Shown here in pieces: positions 15,715 through 18,084 of a DNA stretch of 18,084 nt. Position numbers and translations under genes: made by a program. The first letter of the stretch is position 1; each line of letters opens with the position of its first letter. The notes beneath the pieces were generated by a model. That model had not been told where the DNA came from, did not search any database, and saw nothing but the letters and a program-made list of their open reading frames with translations. Source of the stretch: DASWHK01 sp036398215 (GTDB taxonomy: Bacteria > Acidobacteriota > UBA890); contig DASWHK010000162.1 in the NCBI GenBank assembly GCA_036398215.1, forward strand, positions 1 through 18,084, in the 5' to 3' direction.

Positions 15715-17304
15715 ATGAAGAACGTGTTGCGGCGTATGGTCGTTGTTGTGGCGACGCTGGCGCTTCTCGCGGCCACGGTGCCGCTGGCGCCGCAGGAACA
15801 GCTTCCCCCGCCGGCGCCGCTCGCCCCCCACGAGCTCATCGAGAGCGCCTCGAGCCTGATGAGCGCCCTGGCTGAGACGGGAGCCATCACCAAGGGGCAG
15901 GCGCAGAGCCTGCTGGTGAAGCTCGAGGACGCTAGCCAGGCGCTCTGGCAAGCGAACGCCGGCGCCGCCATCCGGCACCTCGGCGCGTTCCAGCACCAGG
16001 TCGAGGCGCTCGCCCAGGGAGGCCAGCTCGGCAGCAAGGACGCCACCACGCTCGCGGACTACGCCACCCAGGCGAGCAACGCCATCGAGCAGCTCGCCTT
16101 CAACATTCCCTCCGTGGCGCGGGTCGGCAACGCGTCGTGCCAACAGGTGGCCTGTCCCCAGCCGCTGGTTTTGTACGTCGATGGGCGCCAGGCGCACCTG
16201 GCCCCGGACGGTAGCCAGGCGCGGCCGTTTCGGTCCATTGCCGCCGCGCTCGCGGCGGCCGAGGAAGAAGGCGCCTGCGGCGTCGAGATCCACCTGGCGC
16301 GCGGCATGTATTCCGGAGACATCCTCCTGACCCGCCACACCCGCATCATCGGCGACGAGACGCGCGCCACGACCATCCGCGGCTCCATCATCGATGAGGG
16401 CGGCTACGACCTCGACCTGCGTGGTATCACCATCGCCTCGAGCCCGGCGCCCGGCGGCGTCGTCGCGCAGCCCTGCCCCGCGAACGTCGACCTGTCGGCG
16501 GTGGTGGTCGACGGCGCCACACGTTACGGGGTCCGCCAGGACGGTGGCTCGCTGCGGATGTTCGCAACCCGGGTGCGCGCGACGCTGGCCCAATCGGACG
16601 ACGTGTACGCCGGCAGCGGCGTGCGCCTCACCGGCGGCGCGAAGGCGGTGATCGGCCGGAGCGAGATCGATGGCTCCGGCTCGGTGGGGCTCGCGATCAG
16701 CGACCCGGAAACCCGCGTTTATGTCGCCGCCAGCCTGATCGGCGACAGCCACGTCAACCCGAGCTTCGAAGACGAATTGCCCTTGCTCGGTCTCGGGTTC
16801 GGCGGCGTCGAGGTACGCGACGGCGCGCTCCTCCTGATGCTGATCTCCAAAGTCGAAGACAACGAAGCGTTCGGCGTGAGCGTTCGTAGCGGTGGACGAG
16901 CGCATCTCCGCTACGCTGAGATCTCGGGCACCGCGTCGCGGAGGATCGGCGGGCTGCTCGTCGCCGGGTTCAACGTCTTCGCAGAGAATGACGCAACGGT
17001 CGAGATCTCGCGGGTCACGGTCACCCGCGGCGACCTCGCGGGCATCGGCATGAAGGATTCTTTCGTGACCGGCTCTGCCTCGATCGTCAGCTTCCACCCC
17101 ATTGGCGTCGTCATCCTGTCACTTCCCGCCTCCGACCCGGCATATGACCTCAACGCTGCGACAAGCTGCCTGAATGGCGTCGCCTTTCTGCACAACGACC
17201 TTAACCTCGACTTTGCGGCGCTGCCGGCGCCGTGCGGCAGCGGTTGCCCTCCGCCCCCTCCATGCCATAGCGTGCCGACCGTGTGCGACTGGTGCGGATC
17301 ATGA
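15715..17304 (+). CDS. Exported FIMAH-domain, right-handed beta-helix protein with Cys-rich tail
   Basis: The protein is 529 aa. The ATG at 15715 follows AGGAGGT. Residues 1-24 form a signal peptide. Residues about 40-126 resemble a FIMAH domain (four-helix unit: SLMSALAETGAITKGQAQSL, then HLGAFQHQVEAL, then a further helix). From about 150 a DUF1565-like start (LYVDGRQAHLAPDGSQARPF) leads into a parallel beta helix of repeated short strands to about 470, as in NosD/pectate-lyase-like proteins. The last 23 residues hold five cysteines and a Pro5 run. Cys142 and Cys147 lie just before the helix. It is probably secreted or surface-exposed and binds or processes carbohydrate, but no catalytic residues are recognised. 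It lies exactly between the 69-bp direct repeats. Confidence 0.8.
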   Translation: MKNVLRRMVVVVATLALLAATVPLAPQEQLPPPAPLAPHELIESASSLMSALAETGAITKGQAQSLLVKLEDASQALWQANAGAAIRHLGAFQHQVEALAQGGQLGSKDATTLADYATQASNAIEQLAFNIPSVARVGNASCQQVACPQPLVLYVDGRQAHLAPDGSQARPFRSIAAALAAAEEEGACGVEIHLARGMYSGDILLTRHTRIIGDETRATTIRGSIIDEGGYDLDLRGITIASSPAPGGVVAQPCPANVDLSAVVVDGATRYGVRQDGGSLRMFATRVRATLAQSDDVYAGSGVRLTGGAKAVIGRSEIDGSGSVGLAISDPETRVYVAASLIGDSHVNPSFEDELPLLGLGFGGVEVRDGALLLMLISKVEDNEAFGVSVRSGGRAHLRYAEISGTASRRIGGLLVAGFNVFAENDATVEISRVTVTRGDLAGIGMKDSFVTGSASIVSFHPIGVVILSLPASDPAYDLNAATSCLNGVAFLHNDLNLDFAALPAPCGSGCPPPPPCHSVPTVCDWCGS

Positions 17305-17403
17305 CGGGCGCGCCGCCCGATCTGCCGCTCGACCTCGTGTCGGGCTGGCCCGGGACGCCGCAGTAACGGGGACTACCTTGCTAGAGATGGCGATAGCGGC
17401 CGC

Positions 17404-17472
17404 GCCCTGCCCCATGATCGGCGGCGCGAGATGTTGCGCCGCTACCACCGCCTCGACGATGCGGCGCGCTAG
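17404..17472 (+). pseudogene. Remnant or duplicate of the P1 peptidase 3' end (direct repeat, copy 2)
   Basis: These 69 bases encode ALPHDRRREMLRRYHRLDDA plus AR and a stop. The parent tail is ALPHDRLREILRRYNRLDDA plus PR. Nothing resembling the rest of the peptidase lies upstream; homology stops abruptly near 17404. The start codon of the following PQQ gene (17459) lies inside this remnant in another frame. The remaining 17305-17403 shows no recognisable feature. Confidence 0.85.
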
Positions 17473-18084
17473 GAAGCTCCGGCCTCCTGGCGCTCGCGCG
17501 GCGCGGCTGGCGGCGGCGGTGCCCGCCGCGGCGCTGGCGGCGGCTTTCCTGGCGGCGCCGCTCCCGGCGCCGGCGATCGACGGTGAGACGCCGGGCGCCT
17601 CCCAGGCATCCGCAGGCAACGACTACCCCCAGCATCTCGGACCGACTCGCGATGGCCGGGTCTCGGGCGAAGGGATCGCGGCCGCCTGGCCGGCGGCCGG
17701 GCCGGCGGAGCTCTGGCGCCGCGCGGTGGGCGAGGGCTTCGCCGGCCCGGCGGTCAGCGACGGCAAGCTGGTCCTCTTCCATCGGGTGGACGACCGCGAG
17801 GTCGTCGAGGCGTTTGATGCGACGTCCGGCGAGCGGCTCTGGTCGACCGGCTACCCGACGAGCTATCGGGACGACTTCGGCTTCGACGAGGGGCCCCGAG
17901 CGGTGCCGACGATCGCCGGCGGCCGGGTGTTCACGTTCGGCGCCCAGGGCGTTCTGCAGGCGCTCGATCTGGCGACCGGGGAGCGGCTGTGGACGATCGA
18001 CACCCACGAGCGCTTCGCGGTCCCGAAGGGCTTCTTCGGCGCCGCCAGCGCGCCGCTGGTGGCCGGCGGCCGGGTGATGGTCAA
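17459..18084 (+). CDS. Exported PQQ-like beta-propeller protein (C-terminus beyond window)
   Basis: The frame is open to the right edge (208 codons visible). An ATG at 17459 starts a basic, alanine-rich signal peptide (RRARKLRPPGARAARLAAAV, ending about residue 39 after PLPAPA). The mature start, NDYPQHLGPTRDG, is typical of PQQ-binding-like outer-membrane/periplasmic propellers. Two blades are visible, at 96-130 and 148-182, each ending in the GERLW motif (ATSGERLW, ATGERLW). Family members include PQQ-dependent dehydrogenases and BamB-like scaffolds; the visible part cannot separate these. No Shine-Dalgarno sequence precedes the ATG, and the start lies within the duplicated peptidase tail, so the original translation signal may have been replaced. 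Confidence 0.8.
   Translation, partial: MRRARKLRPPGARAARLAAAVPAAALAAAFLAAPLPAPAIDGETPGASQASAGNDYPQHLGPTRDGRVSGEGIAAAWPAAGPAELWRRAVGEGFAGPAVSDGKLVLFHRVDDREVVEAFDATSGERLWSTGYPTSYRDDFGFDEGPRAVPTIAGGRVFTFGAQGVLQALDLATGERLWTIDTHERFAVPKGFFGAASAPLVAGGRVMV

Noticed and set aside
17583..18077. 164-codon plus-strand frame at the right edge
   Set aside because: It is an Arg/Ser-rich shadow of the PQQ-like gene, which has a signal peptide and two propeller blades in another frame.
1..18084. CRISPR arrays, tRNA or rRNA genes, insertion sequences, transposases or integrases
   Set aside because: I read through the window and saw no spaced repeats, no cloverleaf-like or conserved rRNA sequence, and no transposase or integrase motif.

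Overview
The window is about 18 kb of GC-rich bacterial DNA with dense, mostly secreted or membrane-associated genes. Gene content suggests an uncultured Acidobacteriota-like organism. The pointers are a carboxypeptidase-regulatory-like insert in a DUF4139 protein, remnants resembling 6-bladed beta-propeller and TPR/redoxin proteins common in that phylum, a P1 peptidase, FIMAH/beta-helix and PQQ-propeller exported proteins, and frequent GTG/TTG starts. This placement is inference from protein character; no rRNA or tRNA gene is visible.

Layout. (1) 1-3503, minus strand: a DUF4139 exported protein running off the left edge, an orphan RelE/ParE-type toxin-like ORF, and an unrecognised 275-aa protein. 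(2) 3666-7848, plus strand: an exported class A beta-lactamase-like serine hydrolase, a small glycine-zipper lipoprotein, then a tight operon of TlpA-like thioredoxin, ABC ATPase and ABC-2 permease, each junction sharing 4 bases. (3) 7849-11060: a scrambled segment. It holds a C-terminal remnant of a beta-propeller protein, an AAA ATPase/DUF4143 gene with its own AT-rich palindromic promoter, a remnant of a TPR/redoxin protein missing its front, and a hemolysin III (TrhA) gene with no ordinary start codon. (4) 11042-14103, minus strand: a two-gene unit of a membrane protein with an internally duplicated domain and a Dyp-type heme peroxidase, overlapping by 19 bases. (5) 14345-18084, plus strand: an exported P1-family (DmpA-like) self-processing aminopeptidase, an exported FIMAH/beta-helix protein, a 69-bp second copy of the peptidase gene's 3' end, and the start of a PQQ-like beta-propeller protein that runs off the right edge.

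The two strongest leads are the Dyp peroxidase coupled to a duplicated-domain membrane partner, and the beta-helix gene bracketed by a 69-bp direct repeat (63/69 identical by eye) derived from the neighbouring peptidase gene. The 7.9-11.1 kb remnants mark a rearrangement hotspot. No CRISPR array, insertion sequence or transposase is visible.
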